Part shown: piece by piece, positions 11,171 to 23,240 of the stretch
Numbering within the stretch: position 1 is the first letter of the stretch
How the letters are laid out: every line of letters begins with the position of its first letter
Assembly (NCBI GenBank): GCA_004335835.1
Contig: RWJK01001378.1
Coordinates: 16,557-80,556, forward strand
Direction: 5' to 3'
DNA: 64,000 nt
Source of the DNA: Scenedesmus sp. ARA3
Taxonomy: Eukaryota; Chlorophyta; Chlorophyceae; Sphaeropleales; Scenedesmaceae
Notes under the pieces: model-generated
What the model was told of the DNA's origin: nothing
Seen by the model: the letters and a program-made list of their open reading frames with translations, nothing else
Database searches by the model: none
Position numbers and translations under genes: made by a program

Positions 11171-12558
11171 GAATATGAGGCTGTGAAGCAGCAGCAGCAG
11201 CAAGAGCTGGCTGCCATACGGGTTGAGCTGCAACAGCGTGGCACCTTCTTGCGCAGGGTTCCGGCCTTCATTCCAGCGCAGCAGAGCGTCATGCAGCAGC
11301 TGGCAGCCCGAAGTGGCTTGCAGCGGCAGCAGCAGCAGCAGCAGTGGCAGCAGCGGCAAGAGCTACACGCTATTACAGCTGAGGTGCAGCAGCGGGCTGC
11401 CAGCCTACGCGAGATTGTCAAAGCAGAGCAGCAGTTGGCGGCCAAGGCTGGCTTGCAGCGGCAGCGGCAGCAGCAGCAAGCCACTGGAAGCGCAGCCACA
11501 GTGCTAACCTCCCCCACGCTGACCACCCCACTGCAGCAGGCGCCGCTGCAGCTGTTTGCAACCTGCGCCAGCTTCCAGCCAACAGTCTCTGCAGCTGCTG
11601 GGTCGGCAGCAGGAGCAGCAGGCATCAACCAGGCACTAGCGCTGCTGCAATCTGCACAGCAAGAGGCTGCAGCAGCTGCCGCCGCTGCTGCTGAAGCAGG
11701 GGGCCGGGCGCAAGGCAAGCCAGGGGAGCGCAGCAGAGGCCGCAGCCGGAGCCGCAGCAGGAGCCGCAGCGCCCGGCGTGGCAGGCGTAGTGCTAGGCGC
11801 GGCCGCAGCTGCAGCTGTAGCCCTGGCTGGCGCAACCGCAGCCGCAGCCCTGGCCGGCGCGGCCGCAGCTACAGCCGCAGCCCTAGCCCTGTGCCCTCGT
11901 GGCGTGACAAGGCGCTGCAGCGCCAGCGCAGCCGCAGCAGGAGCCGCAGCAGGGATGGGCATGCACAGCCGAGCAGCAGCAGCAAGCACAGCGGCAGCAG
12001 CAAGCGCAGCAGCAGCAAGGTTGTTGGGGGTGGGGAGATGCCCAGTACAAAGCGCAGGTGCGCTGCAGATGCTGCTGCTGCTGCTGCTGCTAGTGGTGCT
12101 GGTGGCAGTGCTGCAGCAGCGATGGTGGGTGCCTTTGGGGAGGACGCTGCTGCTGCTGCTGCTACTGCTGTGGCTGCTGCTGCTGCTGGCAGCGATAAAA
12201 AGCAGCCGGACACATGCTCATCACAAGCAGCACCTCCAGCAGCAGCAGCAGGAGTGAAAGCAGCAACAGCAGCAGCAGCAGCAGCGGCTTCCCTGCGTGC
12301 ATCCACCAGTGCTGCTGCACCACCGCCACCAGCACCGCGCCCAATGACCATCATGCTGGCGAAGAATCGAGCACTTGTCGTGCCAAAGAAAGCCCTCAAA
12401 GCAGCAACAGCAACAGTAGCAGCAGAGGGGACGCGCGACGATGTAGCGTCTTGTGCGCAGGCCAGCGCTGTCAAGTTGGAACCAAGCAGCGCAGGGCGGC
12501 CTGGGCAGCCTGCTGAGGCAGCGGCTGCCACACCCCCAGCTCAAGCATCCAGTTGCGC

Positions 12559-12589
<31 letters not shown>

Positions 12590-12591
12590 GC

Positions 12592-12626
<35 letters not shown>

Positions 12627-13191
12627 CGTTCTATCAGCAGCAGCAGGCGTACTACCAGCAGCAGCTGGCGGCCCAGCAGCCGTACAGCTGCCAGGCATGG
12701 CCTGCTGCAGGCCCTGGCGATGGTTGGGCACACTGGATGAGCCAGCAGCACGGCTACGGCTGGGAGCAGCAGCAGCAAGCATGGCAGCAGCAGCAGTGGG
12801 CGCAGTACCAGCAGTGGCAGCAGCAGCAGCAGTACGGATGGCAGCTTGCACAACAACAGGAACAGCAGCTACTGCAGCAGCAGCAGCAGCAGATGCAGAT
12901 GCAGCAGCAGCAGGGCGTGGCTGCTGCAGCAGCCGCTGGCTCAGATGCGGAGTGGCAGCAGGACCCCGATCAGCAGGCAGCCTGGCAGCAGGAGGTGCAG
13001 CAGGCCTTTGAAAAGCACCTGGCGCTGTTTGGCAGCAGCAGCAGCCTCACAGAAGAGTTCAAGGCAGATCAGCGGCAGCTGATTGAGAGCAGCGTGCTTG
13101 GGAAACGGACGCACGTGTGCGGGCGCTTCCCTGTGTGTCCCTATGGCCCGCGCTGCAGGCTGCTGCACACGGTGAACCGCAGTCAGCTCCA

Positions 13192-13227
<36 letters not shown>

Positions 13228-14722
13228 GGAGCAGCAGGTAACATACGGGGCAGTGGAGTATAACCCCGCAGCGGCGGCAGCGCCGGCAGCAGCAGCAGCA
13301 GCTGCTGTGGGTTCTGAGATGCCACCAGCCCCTGATGCTGCTGCTGCCCTTACTGGTGGCGGCCATAAGATTCATTCTGCAGCCCTGCAGCCGCAGCATG
13401 CAGCCAAGGCAAATACAGCTGAGGCGGATGTAGCAGCGCAACACGCTATAGCAGCAGGAGCTGCAGCACAGCTGAATGGCTCACCCCAGCAGCAGCTGCA
13501 GGCAGTAGGTGACTCAGCTACTGCTGCCTCTGCTGCTGCTGCAGCTGCTGCTGCTGCTGGCCCTGCTGGTCAGCAGCAGGCTGACATGGCTGCTTCCCAG
13601 CATGAGCATGCTGCCCCAGGTGGCGCAGTTGCGAGTGGCGCAGTTGCTGCTGCCAGCAGCAGCACCAGCAGCAGCAACCTACCCACCTGGCCTGCTGCTG
13701 TCGATGATGATGATGTTGAGGCAGGGGCAGTGACGCAGCCACTGGCGCAGCTGCCCCAGCCTGGCCTGCAGCAGCAGGTGCTGGTGGCAGATACGGCAGC
13801 AAGCCAGGCTGCAGCAGTTGCTTCAGCTGCAACTGCAGCGGCAGGAATGGGAGCAGTGCAGCCTCCTGCTGCAGGTGGTGGCAGCGACGCCACTGCCGGC
13901 GGGAGTTTGGCTGATGCCGCCGCTGCGGCAGCAGCAGCACCAGGCGTAGTGGCAGCAGCAGCCGTCCTGCTGCCACTACCAGCAGCAGCTGCACCACCAG
14001 CCCCACCACCAGCAGCAGCACCACCACCACCACCAGCAGCAGCAGCAGCAGCAGCAGCGCAGCCGTACTCAGACATGCCTGAGTTCAAAGCTGGCATGCG
14101 GCTGTGCATGGTGGAGCCGTGCCTGTACGGCCTGCTGGACCACTTTGGCCTGCCTGACGAGCTCTGCGAGTGGCTGGAGGCAGGGCTGCAAGCGCTGGCA
14201 GCAAGCGGCGCCGATGCGGCAGCAGCAGCAGCAGCAGCAGGGCAGCAGCAGCAGGCTGAGTCGAGGATGGAGCGCTTTGCCGGCGACTATGCGTACCTGC
14301 GCATGTGGGCGTCGAAGGGCCGGGCGCAAAAGGCGCAGAATGCGCTGCAGCGGCTGCTGGGTCGTGTGCTGCCAGCACCACCACCGCCACCACCAGCAGC
14401 AGCAGCAACAGCGCAGCCTTTCCCAGGCATGCCCGCGTTCACTGCTGGCATGCGCGTCATAGATGTGGAGCCGTGCCTGTATGACCTGCTGCTGCACTTT
14501 GGGCTGCCTGACGAGCTGTGTGAGCGGCTGCCAGATGCGTTGGAGGTGCTGGGGGCGAGTAGCGCCAATGCGGCAGCAGCAGGGCAGCAGCAGCAGCAGG
14601 GTGAGACGAAGATGGGGCGCTTTGCCGGGGACTATGCGCGGCTGCGCATGTGGGCGGGGCGGGGGCGGGTGCAGCGGGTGCAGGCGGAGCTGCAGACGCT
14701 ACTGGACAATGTGGGGGTGTGA
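8941..14722 (+). CDS. Large SR-rich, poly-Q CCCH zinc-finger protein with duplicated C-terminal module
   Basis: Exons 8941-9103, 9721-9884 and 10194-14722 join in phase; the 5' exon was not found. Exon 1 encodes a helical piece (LLSAELLQHGIQLP...GVLGSAQRVQLQVLQEAL), and exon 3 begins CFLTASKASAAASALARFFG. A long low-complexity region follows (Q, A, S runs). An RS block at about 11720-11960 has repeated RSRSRSRS. A single CCCH finger lies near 13107-13155 (C-x5-C-x5-C-x3-H, in VCGRFPVCPYGPRCRLLH). Two homologous modules of about 100 residues close the protein (14065-14370 and 14420-14720), each with P-x-F-x-AGMR, VEPCLY, HFGLPDELCE, RFAGDYA and LRMWA. RS plus CCCH suggests nuclear RNA binding or splicing; this is inference. 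Near 10566 the frame shifts by two bases within GATATATTG with no GT donor nearby, so either the sequence has an AT slip or the gene is broken there. Confidence 0.75.
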
Positions 14723-14960
14723 TGACAGTAATGACTTCAGTCGGTGAGTCAGCGTTGATGCCAGCAGGGCGGCAGTGGCGCCTGCTGTGCACAGCTACTG
14801 GACAATGTGGGGGTGTGATGACTGCTGTCAGTCCAATGGTTGGTCAGCATTGTTGCCAGCAGGGCGGCAGTGGCCCTGGCTGGGCATGCCTGTGGGCGGG
14901 GGCGTGATGACTCCAGTCGCTGAGTCAGCATTGACGCCGGCAGGGCAGCAGTGACGACAC
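14699..14960 (+). repeat. Tandem copies of the CCCH gene 3' end
   Basis: CTACTGGACAATGTGGGGGT, which contains the final codons, recurs at about 14794. A third, more diverged copy begins near 14890. Each is followed by a GATGACT...GCCAGCAGGGCGGCAGTGG block. Units are about 95 bp. Confidence 0.85.
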
Positions 14961-16568
14961 TGTACACAGCTGGCCGCGTGTTGCTGCGGGTGCTGCTGGG
15001 CAGTGCAGCAGGCGTGTGAGTGGGTAGTAGTATGGCAGGGCAGCAGTGGCACCTGCTGTGCACAGCTAGCTGGTTACGTGCGGCTGAGGGCCGCATCTGT
15101 TGTATAGCATGTAGTTCATACGTCGGGTGGCGTTTGGCACTGCAGACCTGCTGATTGGCAGCACAGGTGTTCAATAAGCGCGGCAGGAAGCCTGCCGTAT
15201 GATGCGTACCTGTGAGCAACCTTGTGGAGTGGGTTGGTCTATGTTGGATTTCAAAGTTGGTGTTGATGCTTGACGCCCCTCTTGTTGTTGACACGCTTGA
15301 CGCCCCTCTTCAGTTTTTTCCTTTGTCTTTTAGAAGACAAGGCTTTCACACTTGCGAGTGTTTTGATGTAGTGGCCACGTTACTCTCTGTCCGCTTGCCT
15401 CATGTGCAGACATCTCAACCTGCTGTGACGGCTGGAGCATCAGTCACGCAAGGACTTCTGTCATGGTTGCTGTCAGGCGTGTCCTGCGTCAACCATCACT
15501 CATAACCAGGATCACGTCATTGTGCTTATTGTGGTTGTTGAGTAGTAGTCCTATTTGTAGTGCAGTAGTCTACTGTTGGTAAAGGAAGGCCTGGCGCTGT
15601 CAGGGGTTGGATAAGTGGCAGCAGCAGGAGCAACTGCTGCCGCAGCAACAGCAGGTGATGCTGCAGTGCTGCGCCTGCTGTCAGCAGCAGCTGCTGAAGC
15701 GCTTGTGCGCCAGCAATGGACCAATAAGCTTGTTTCCCACAGTCTTGCAGCAGAGTAGGTTTGGTAGCTGGTGGTGTAGCCCCCATGCACCCCATGTGAG
15801 TTCTTGTTTGTGCTTTTTTTGTTTGATGTTGCTGGTTGTGCTTGTGTGTGGTATGGCTGTAATTACATTGTTTATAAACTGTTGAAAACTGTTTAGTTTA
15901 TGAGATTATGTGGTTATGAGGTTATGAGCCCATCTTCACGCCTGTCCACTGCGCATGTTCACGCCTGTCCACTGCGCATGTTCACGCCTGTCCACTGCGC
16001 ATGTTCACGCCTGCGCCTGTCCACAGCCATCCAGGCATAAACAGCCATCCAGGACGTCCTGGCCGTAATGCTGGTGACCATTTGACGCGCCTTGCCAGCA
16101 AGTATGCATGTCAGCACCAAGGTTGGTAGGCTGGTGAATGCTACTCCTTGATTGATTTAGGTTACATTGCCCAGACTGTGCCACACCAGGGGCGTGAGGC
16201 AGGCTGCCAGATCACTCTACAAGCCACAAACTCCCTGTCAACACATCACAGCTAGCTGTACGTGCATCTGACAGTGGACAGAGTATGTTGCGTCAACCAT
16301 GCACAGAGGTGTACACATGCACAGAGGTGTACACATGTGACTGCTCAGGCCTGTCTACTGAAGCACACTGGCACCAACACACGTGCTGGCTCGCAACTGA
16401 CATCCAGTTTACTCAACGACCATGACAAGCTGCGACACATCCTGCGTATGTTTCAGCAGCGCCGCCTCAGCAGACCAAGCACAAGCACTGCAGCACTGTG
16501 CAGACTAACCCCCAAGTACACAGTACACAGACAGCAGCAGCCAGACCCAGCGGTCTAGAGCAACTCAT
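14723..16568. other. Intergenic region between convergent genes
   Basis: No supported exon. It contains 3' echoes of the CCCH gene, a 23-bp minisatellite (15935-16025), a TGTAA motif near 15853 and a doubled TGCACAGAGGTGTACACA at about 16301-16336. Confidence 0.5.
15935..16025. repeat. 23-bp minisatellite, about 3.5 copies
   Basis: The unit TTCACGCCTGTCCACTGCG plus CATG is repeated head to tail three times, with a partial fourth copy. Confidence 0.93.
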
Positions 16569-18392
16569 CTAGATATCTGCACTCTCGCTGGCGTCCTGCA
16601 CTAGCGCTGCCCTGCTGCTGCTGGTGCTGACACTCTGCTGCTGCAGCGTGGCCCGCCGCGCTGCAACAGGCCCCAACCACCAGCCATAGTGCAGGCAGCA
16701 GAGCAGCAAGCCGCATGCCAACAGCGGCGCAAAATCAAAGCCGTAAACCCCAAACCGCTCATGTGTGGCCAGGAAACCCTTCAGACCCTGCGCATACACC
16801 ACCACCCTGAAGATTTGCCGCACATACTGGCACGCAATGGTTCCAAACAGGCAGGCGAAGGCCGCCGTGAACTTCCCGGTGCCCGCATAGCCAAACTTCA
16901 CACCAAACTTCACGGTCAGCGCCAGGACTGTGAACACCGTGAACACCGCCAGCTGCAGGCACACGCCAGCCAGCAGCAGCCAGCGGCCACTTTCGTGAAC
17001 TTTCCTGGCCGCTGCAGTCTCCCGGAGGCTATCTCCATTGCCGCTAGCCACTAAACCAGCACCCGCACACTGCAGCGCCAGTGCAGCTAGCTCTCCAATA
17101 CAGAATGCAGCCGTCACTGCGCTTGCCAGCGTCACTCTTCGCCGCTGTTGGAACTGCCCCACCACGCTCACTCCCATCAGGGAGCTTAGCAACCCGGCAA
17201 ACCCTGAACCCTGTGTAACGGCGGCTGCTGCTGCTGCGGCAGTAGTTACGCTGTCATGATCTGAGCAGCGCATCTTGGGGAGCTTTGTAGGGGCTGCTGC
17301 TGGGCTGGCTGAGATCAGCTTTCCGAGGCACAGGTAGTTTGTGGCTGCCAGCAGTGGTGGGCTGATCAGGAACAGTGCTACCATTGTGATGAAGGAGTTG
17401 GGCTGTGGGCGGGGCTGGTCCAGCAGGGTTGCTCGCAGGGCATATGCTGCAAGCTGCATGAAGCCGGCAGCAGCTGCAGTAGCAGAACAATTAACAGCAG
17501 CAGCAGCAGCAGAGTGCATTAGTAAGGCCATTTTATGTTGAGAGACTGTGGCAGCAGCTGGTGGATGCGGTGTGTGCGGTGTGGGGATGTACAGGTGATA
17601 CTTATGAATCAATGCCTGCCCATGGGCAGCCAGCATGGCTTCTGCATGTTAATGATCAGAGCAGGCTGGTGTGAGCATGCATGCCGTTGACAGGCCAGCT
17701 GGCTCTGCTGTGGTGATTTGGCACTGCCTGCACATGGATATGGGATGCACCCCCATGAGCTGCTGTTGGGACAGTCCCAAGAGCTGCTCAACAATCCGCC
17801 TGCCACAGCCACTCTGCTTACATGTACAATGCAAACTCCTGAAAACTCTATGTCTACAGCACCAGCCACAGCACAGCTCTCACCTGCAGCCATCATGAAC
17901 CAGGTGCGCGTCCGCACAGTCAGCACCACCAGGCCACAGCACCAGCCACAGCACCAGCTGCACACCAGCCACTGCACCACACATAGCACCAGCCACAGCA
18001 CCAGCACCAGCACAGCTACCACTTAGCTGGCCCGCTACCATACAAAATGCCATCCCTTCATCACCAGTCTCACCTGCAGCCATCATGAACCAGGTGCGTG
18101 TTCGCATTGTGAGCGCCACCAGGCCACAGCTCACAGCAGCCCACAGGGCCATGGCTGCCAGCGCAGCGCCCCTGTCAGGCACCTCGCCCTTAAACATCGA
18201 GTTTAACAAAACCTCGCGGGCTTGTTCCTGCGGGAGCAGCGCCAAGAGTGCTGCTGCTCGACCCATGGTGCTGCCTGGGAGCTGCTGCTGCTGCTGCTGC
18301 TGCTGAAGGTGTGGGGATGAGATGTGCTGTGCTGCTGCAGGTGCAGCAGCTGGAGCGAGACCGACTGGGGAAGCAGATGACGAAGTAGCCAC
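16569..18392 (-). CDS. RTA1-like seven-helix membrane protein
   Basis: Two minus-strand exons, 18392-18074 and 17473-16569 (407 residues, phase 1 junction). After a Q/A-rich start comes a helix ending LTMRTRTWFMMAA. Then follow AYALRATLL, ISPPLLAATNYLCLGKLI, further helices, and the diagnostic RQIFRVVVYAQGLKGFLATH with ERFGVYGFDFAPLL, the RTA1 signature region. The tail is Ser-rich and cytosolic. RTA1-like proteins are best known from fungi (yeast RTA1, RSB1), where members are linked to lipid translocation and azole or sphingoid-base tolerance. Substrate here is unknown. Either the ATG at 18392 or a downstream ATG (MGRAAALL) may be the start. The exon 1 end with its donor is duplicated inside the intron. 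Confidence 0.82.
17874..18125 (-). repeat. Duplicated exon 1 end and donor in the RTA1-like gene intron
   Basis: The block with CACCTGCAGCCATCATGAAC (the donor, on the minus strand) at 18066-18125 recurs at 17874-17935. The spacing holds ACCAGCCACAGC-type repeats. Confidence 0.88.
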
Positions 18393-19257
18393 CTGTAGTG
18401 CGAAGCAGGGAATGAAGGCAAGCGGGAGGAGGACATGCTGGGAGGGAGGCAGGCTACCCCGACAGCAGCGGAGGCAGTGCTAGCGATTGCTGCCACGAAC
18501 CAAATGCTTTCGATTCACTGCGGTGTGATGAATAGGAGCTGATGACTGAGAAGCAGCAGTGAATGAAAGGCAGCGGGGTATTCTTCTTCGGACAGTCTAC
18601 TTGCCGCCCTCCGCTCACCTTACGCGCCTCTGTCAGAAGGCTGGCACAGGAGTGTTTTTGTTTTTGCTGAGTGTTGTCTGCTGGTGCTTCAAAGTTTCCA
18701 GGTCGCAACGATGGGTGCTCAGGCCTCTATAAGGGCATGGGGGTGTCGTCATCGAGCCGGGTCACCAGCCGGGGAAGCCGGCCCGGCAGGCAGACCAACG
18801 GGATTTGATACCGTAGCATTTGGACATCAGAGCCGCCTTACTATGACATGTGCGTTCTTTACCACGATTCATGCTGATAAATAAAACGACTTGATGTCAA
18901 AGAAACCGGCGCGACCATGCCACTCGGCAAGCACAGCAGCCACAGTGTGCCATATGCTTGCAGGAATGTCAGTCAACAAGGGCAGATCGAGGCAAACCTG
19001 CAGCCCACCAGGCTGCCAAACATATAAGCTGCTGAACCTCTGACCAATAAAGATGCATCTCCAGCACATATCAGCAAGTGTTCCGCCATTCGGTGCGTTC
19101 TCCTACAAAGTCGCCAGCAGAACTGCTGGTTCCAAACAGCAGTGCCAAACGCCACAAACACGTCCTTGCAATGGCAAGCTTCCTGCAAGCCGCAAATCCC
19201 TGAACCGATGCTTACTGCCTCTCCCAGAACCCTAAACAGGCCAGCTGTGCAGCCACA
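18393..19257. other. Intergenic spacer between two minus-strand genes
   Basis: It carries the promoter of the RTA1-like gene and the 3' flank of the next gene. A GC-rich, self-complementary stretch lies at about 18758-18790 (CCAGCCGGGGAAGCCGGCCC). No exon seen. Confidence 0.45.
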
Positions 19258-20768
19258 CTACTTGCTGCTGCTGCTGCTGCTGAGTAATTCCAGGTACTGC
19301 TTCAGTGGCTTGCTGCTGTGGTTGATTGCTGCGAAGGACTGCGCCACAGCCTGCACAGCATCCTGGCTCACCAGCCCCTGCTGTGCGCGCGTCACCACCT
19401 CTGCAACAGCAGCAGCAGCAGCGGCAGCAGCAGCAGCTGCAAATCAATGGGAGCCTGCATGTTGCAACACACCATGCGGTGGCATTCATAACATCAGCAT
19501 GTGTATGTGTCTCATACTGAGGCACCCCGCGCAGCCGCCGCATGTGCAACTGCACATGCGCACCGCACAACATCGGTACTGCATCTGCCCGCCATGCGCA
19601 ATGCATCAGCTGAGCACGAGCAACTCGACGTCACTGTCGCCACACCCCGCATATCGCACCTGCTGCCAGCCCGTCCAGCAGCCGGTTATCAAAGAACCAG
19701 CGGCCCATGGACGCAAATCGGCCCAGCAGCGCCAGCAGCTCAGGCTGAGTCAGCTCCCCGCGCCGCTCCAGCGCAGCCTCTGCAGGTCAAAAGCCAAGGA
19801 CACCAACTGTCAAGGTTCAACTGTGTGGTCGGCTGCCGTGTTGTCAGTTGACACAACACGTTCACACAATGTGTGTGTGTGGCATGCACACGTGCCTGGT
19901 CAGCCAGCAGCCAACATGTTGCAGTACACCGCGCACTGCCGCACCTGCCAGCGCTGTGAGCAGGAAGGGGTCCCTGTACTCCATGGCCGCCACCAACACA
20001 ACACAAGCACCATACAAAACAAATGCATGCTTGCACGCGTGCCTGGCCCGCCAATAGCCAGTAATGCGCCGCCGCACCTGCCAGTGCGGTGAGCAGGAAC
20101 GGGTCCCTGTACTCCATGGCCGCCAGCGCGGCAGCAAGCACAGGCAGCTCCTCACTCGCCACGTCATCAATGTCACCTGCCAGGTGCAGCAGCAGCAGCA
20201 GCAGCGGCATGGCCGTTGTGCCAGATACACCAGCCATGCACACGCGAGCTGTGCACATTGAACGCACAAGACATCCCAGCAGCAGCAGCAGCATCAGCAT
20301 CAGCATCAGCATCAGCATCATCAGCAGCAGCAGGAGCAACACAGCAGACAACAGTGTGCTGCAGCACGGCCTCGTCTCTATATATAACTCGCTCACTTGT
20401 GAGCACCTGCGCTGCCCCAAGCACAAAGTCCACCACGCCAGGCAAGCCGGCGACCTTGCTGCTGCTGACGCTGCCACGCACGCCGTCATTGCTCGGCACA
20501 GGCGTGGTCCTGCTCCTGCCCCCGCTGCTGCTGCTGCTGCTGGTGTCGGTTGCTGCAGGACTGCTGCTTGCCACTTGACTGCTGCTGCTGCTGCTGCTGC
20601 TGCTGTTTGCGTCTGCCAGCTGTGCGCAGGCCCACAGCAAGCTCGGCAGCTCATCTGCTGCTATGGAGGACGCAGTTGGCGCTAAGTGCTGCACTGCTGC
20701 TGAGAACGCATGTTGATGGAAGTAGCCTATTTGCCTGGCAGGCAAGCAAGCAAGGAACAGCAACAGCC

Positions 20769-20806
<38 letters not shown>

Positions 20807-21548
20807 GATTGCGTATATGTCGGCGCCTGGTGTGTGCACGCAAGCAGCGATACTGGCTAACCGCCACTGATAATGCTGTTGCGGTGAAAATGGCGTTGCC
20901 ACAGTACTGATGTGCACGTGCACAGCATGCTCGATGACATTCACAAGCGATGTGTGCAGCCGGCTGCATGCAAAGAAGGCGCTGCGGCACATCGCAGCAC
21001 AAGCAGCTGCACAGGAAGCGGCTGTCTGAAGACTGCCAAACCCAAACAAGACAAGGCATCTGCAGGCCTGATGTGCTTGTGCAACACTCCTAGTGCAACA
21101 TCGCTGAAAACATTTGGACAGTTATGTGGCAGTCCCACCTGCATGCCTCTGTAAAAGCAGAGAGCTCTGTGCTGCTGTAGCTGCCGATGTTCTGCAGCAG
21201 CTGCTGGCTCAGCGCGTCCATGCTGCTGCGCAGCTGCTCTGCTGGCATCTGATCCTTGCTGAGCATGATGGCGATGGCTTGGCTGTGCGGTGTGGCTGAA
21301 GGGTTGGCGTGCTTCTGTACGTCCGGTTTGCTGGTTGCAGCCCCTTGCCGGGTGCTACTGCTACTGCTGCTGCTCTGCGGGCCCTGTCCTGCAGCCGTTG
21401 CAAGGCTTCGACAACTGTCAAACTTGAGGCTGCTTTCAAAAAGCAAGGTCTTTGGGACAGCATCGGTGACCAGCCGGGCGCCAGCTGCAACGACACTGCA
21501 CAGAAACTGTTCCGAAGGAACCCCACGCCACAGCAGGCGAGGAATCAT
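19258..21548 (-). CDS. Helical-repeat protein, probably organelle-targeted (OPR/FASTK-like, tentative)
   Basis: Five minus-strand exons: 21548-21139, 20734-20397, 20176-20078, 19779-19660 and 19400-19258 (369 residues; total divisible by three with all phases matching). The N-terminus MIPRLLWRGVPSEQFLCSVV is Arg-bearing and lacks acids, like a mitochondrial or plastid presequence. The body has repeated helical pairs: LSAFTEACRQIGYFHQHAF, ADELPSLLWACAQLADAN, SEELPVLAAALAAMEYRDPF and ELLALLGRFASMGRWFFDN. The LLWACAQL-type pattern recalls OPR and FAST-kinase repeat proteins that bind organelle RNA. No RAP domain was seen; the gene is shorter than typical members. A Ser-rich spacer interrupts exons 1 and 2. 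It ends in a six-Ser tail plus Lys. A partial copy of exon 3 sits in the following intron. Confidence 0.68.
19935..20126 (-). repeat. Pseudo-exon copy in the helical-repeat gene
   Basis: The end of exon 3 (20078-20126) with its GTGCGG donor is copied at 19935-19993. The shared core is TCCCTGTACTCCATGGCCGC on the plus strand. The copy has no acceptor AG directly upstream in the transcript, so it should not be included in mRNA. Confidence 0.85.
20279..20333. repeat. CAGCAT hexamer tract in an intron
   Basis: Five consecutive CAGCAT-like units flanked by CAG runs, inside the third intron-exon interval of the minus-strand helical-repeat gene. Confidence 0.85.
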
Positions 21549-22706
21549 GTTGGCGTGAACTACAGAACGCAAAAAGCAAAGATAGTTGTGGGAGGCTGCT
21601 GCTTGGTGTGCAGCGCTGAACTGCTGCATCGCGTCCACACCCAAACAATCCTGAGCCCTAGAGCACAACTGATGGGTTGACTGTCAAGGCAGCTCTTGGA
21701 CGCCTGTTCTTTTCAGAACTCACCCTGAGTGATCTGCCTTAGGCTAGCCTGTTGGTCCTCGACAGCAGTGATGAACAGCAAATGGCTGAAAGTGTATTGG
21801 GGTCAGCCTGGCCATGCCATTATGCCATCATGGCATGATGCCACGGCACACTCATACATGCAGCTGGGTGCTGCTTGCTATATCACGATGTTGTCTGCAC
21901 CCAGTACAACAGTGCATGCTGTACTGTTGAGCAAGCAAGATGCAGTGGCGCCTTCAGTGGGTGACCGAAATGCTGTGGTAAACATGGGGGGCAGGTGACC
22001 GTAGGATGTCTGCAGCAGCACCTGCGCAGGCAACAGACATTGATATGACAATGGAAGTTTCAATATGCATGAAGCGCTCAGCAGCCTTAGCTGACAACCA
22101 CCGACGCTGCACCTAACAACAGCCGAGCAATAGATGGCCTTCACCGCTTCATGACTCAGTACCCTACCTAGAGTTGCATGCCAATAGAGAATTGTGAGCT
22201 ATGTATACCGTGAGGGCTGGACCCCTTGCCTGGCTGCAGTCCTCGTAGCGATCTACAGGGTGAACTGCAACAACAGGGGTGACGACCCTGTGTGCAAAGC
22301 AGGGCGCAGGCATATCCCGCTAAGGAACAAACGTGAGTGTTGTCTGCTAATAGCCACATCATGGCCCAATATCACATTGGGTAGATAGGTTGGACTGCAC
22401 AAGAGCATCACAGGCCAGAACAGCTCAGCAAACACGGCGCTGAAGCCCATGTCATTTCTTGACTGTCAGTTGTCCACCATATTGGCATGGGTGAGCAGTT
22501 CTGCGCTGTCTGGTAGGGCGTCGGGCGCCAAGCCAGGATTCCTCGCGCTGCCCCGCAAGATGCCCGTGCATAGCCCCTTACCCATCAAAGGTACCTCAAC
22601 CTCTGTTTGAGGTGGCCAGCTGCACCTGCCAGGCCTCGAGGTTGCTGACAGGCCCCCACCACCACGTGCAGGTTCGACCGAGAAAGCTTCGCCAGGCTGC
22701 GGCACA
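21549..22706. other. Divergent intergenic region
   Basis: It separates the minus-strand helical-repeat gene from the plus-strand Q-rich gene and should contain both promoters. A near-palindrome, ATGCCATCATGGCATGATGC, lies at about 21823-21842. No exon supported. Confidence 0.45.
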
Positions 22707-23045
22707 ATGCTGTGGAGACGCGTACAACGAGCTTTCCGCACAGCACTTAGTAGTATCTGTGGAGACAGCAGCAGCAGGCGCGCGCAGCTGCGAAAGCCAC
22801 TGAATCCACAGCTGCAGCACAGCAGCAGTGGAACCTCATCCACGAGTCGCTGGCCCAGTGACCAGCCTATGCTTTCCCCAGACCACTGCAGCAGCAGCCA
22901 GACAGCGCCTGTGCTGCCCCGCATTCCAAGCTTTGAGCCAACACACAGTGAGCTGCTGCACAGCGTCCCGCTCGATACCAGCACAGCAGCTGGCTGCAGC
23001 CCTGTGAGCCCAGGCACCCCAAACCTGCAGCAGCAGCAGCAGCAG

Positions 23046-23093
<48 letters not shown>

Positions 23094-23180
23094 GCGCCGC
23101 CAGCTCGAGTAGCACCTGAGCCAACCGCCGCAACAGCACCCACAGTTGCAGCAGGCCCCTGCACCCTGGAGGAGGTGTGG

Positions 23181-23240
<60 letters not shown>

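Noticed and set aside
10549..11835. 428-codon minus-strand Cys/Ser-rich frame
   Set aside because: Antisense of the CCCH/SR gene, produced by CAG repeats read as TGC.
19935..19993. Extra exon in the helical-repeat gene
   Set aside because: No AG acceptor in a usable position before the copy, and the phases of the flanking true exons already match without it.
20279..20333. Short regular repeats that might suggest a CRISPR-like array
   Set aside because: Simple CAGCAT slippage within an intron; no unique spacers.
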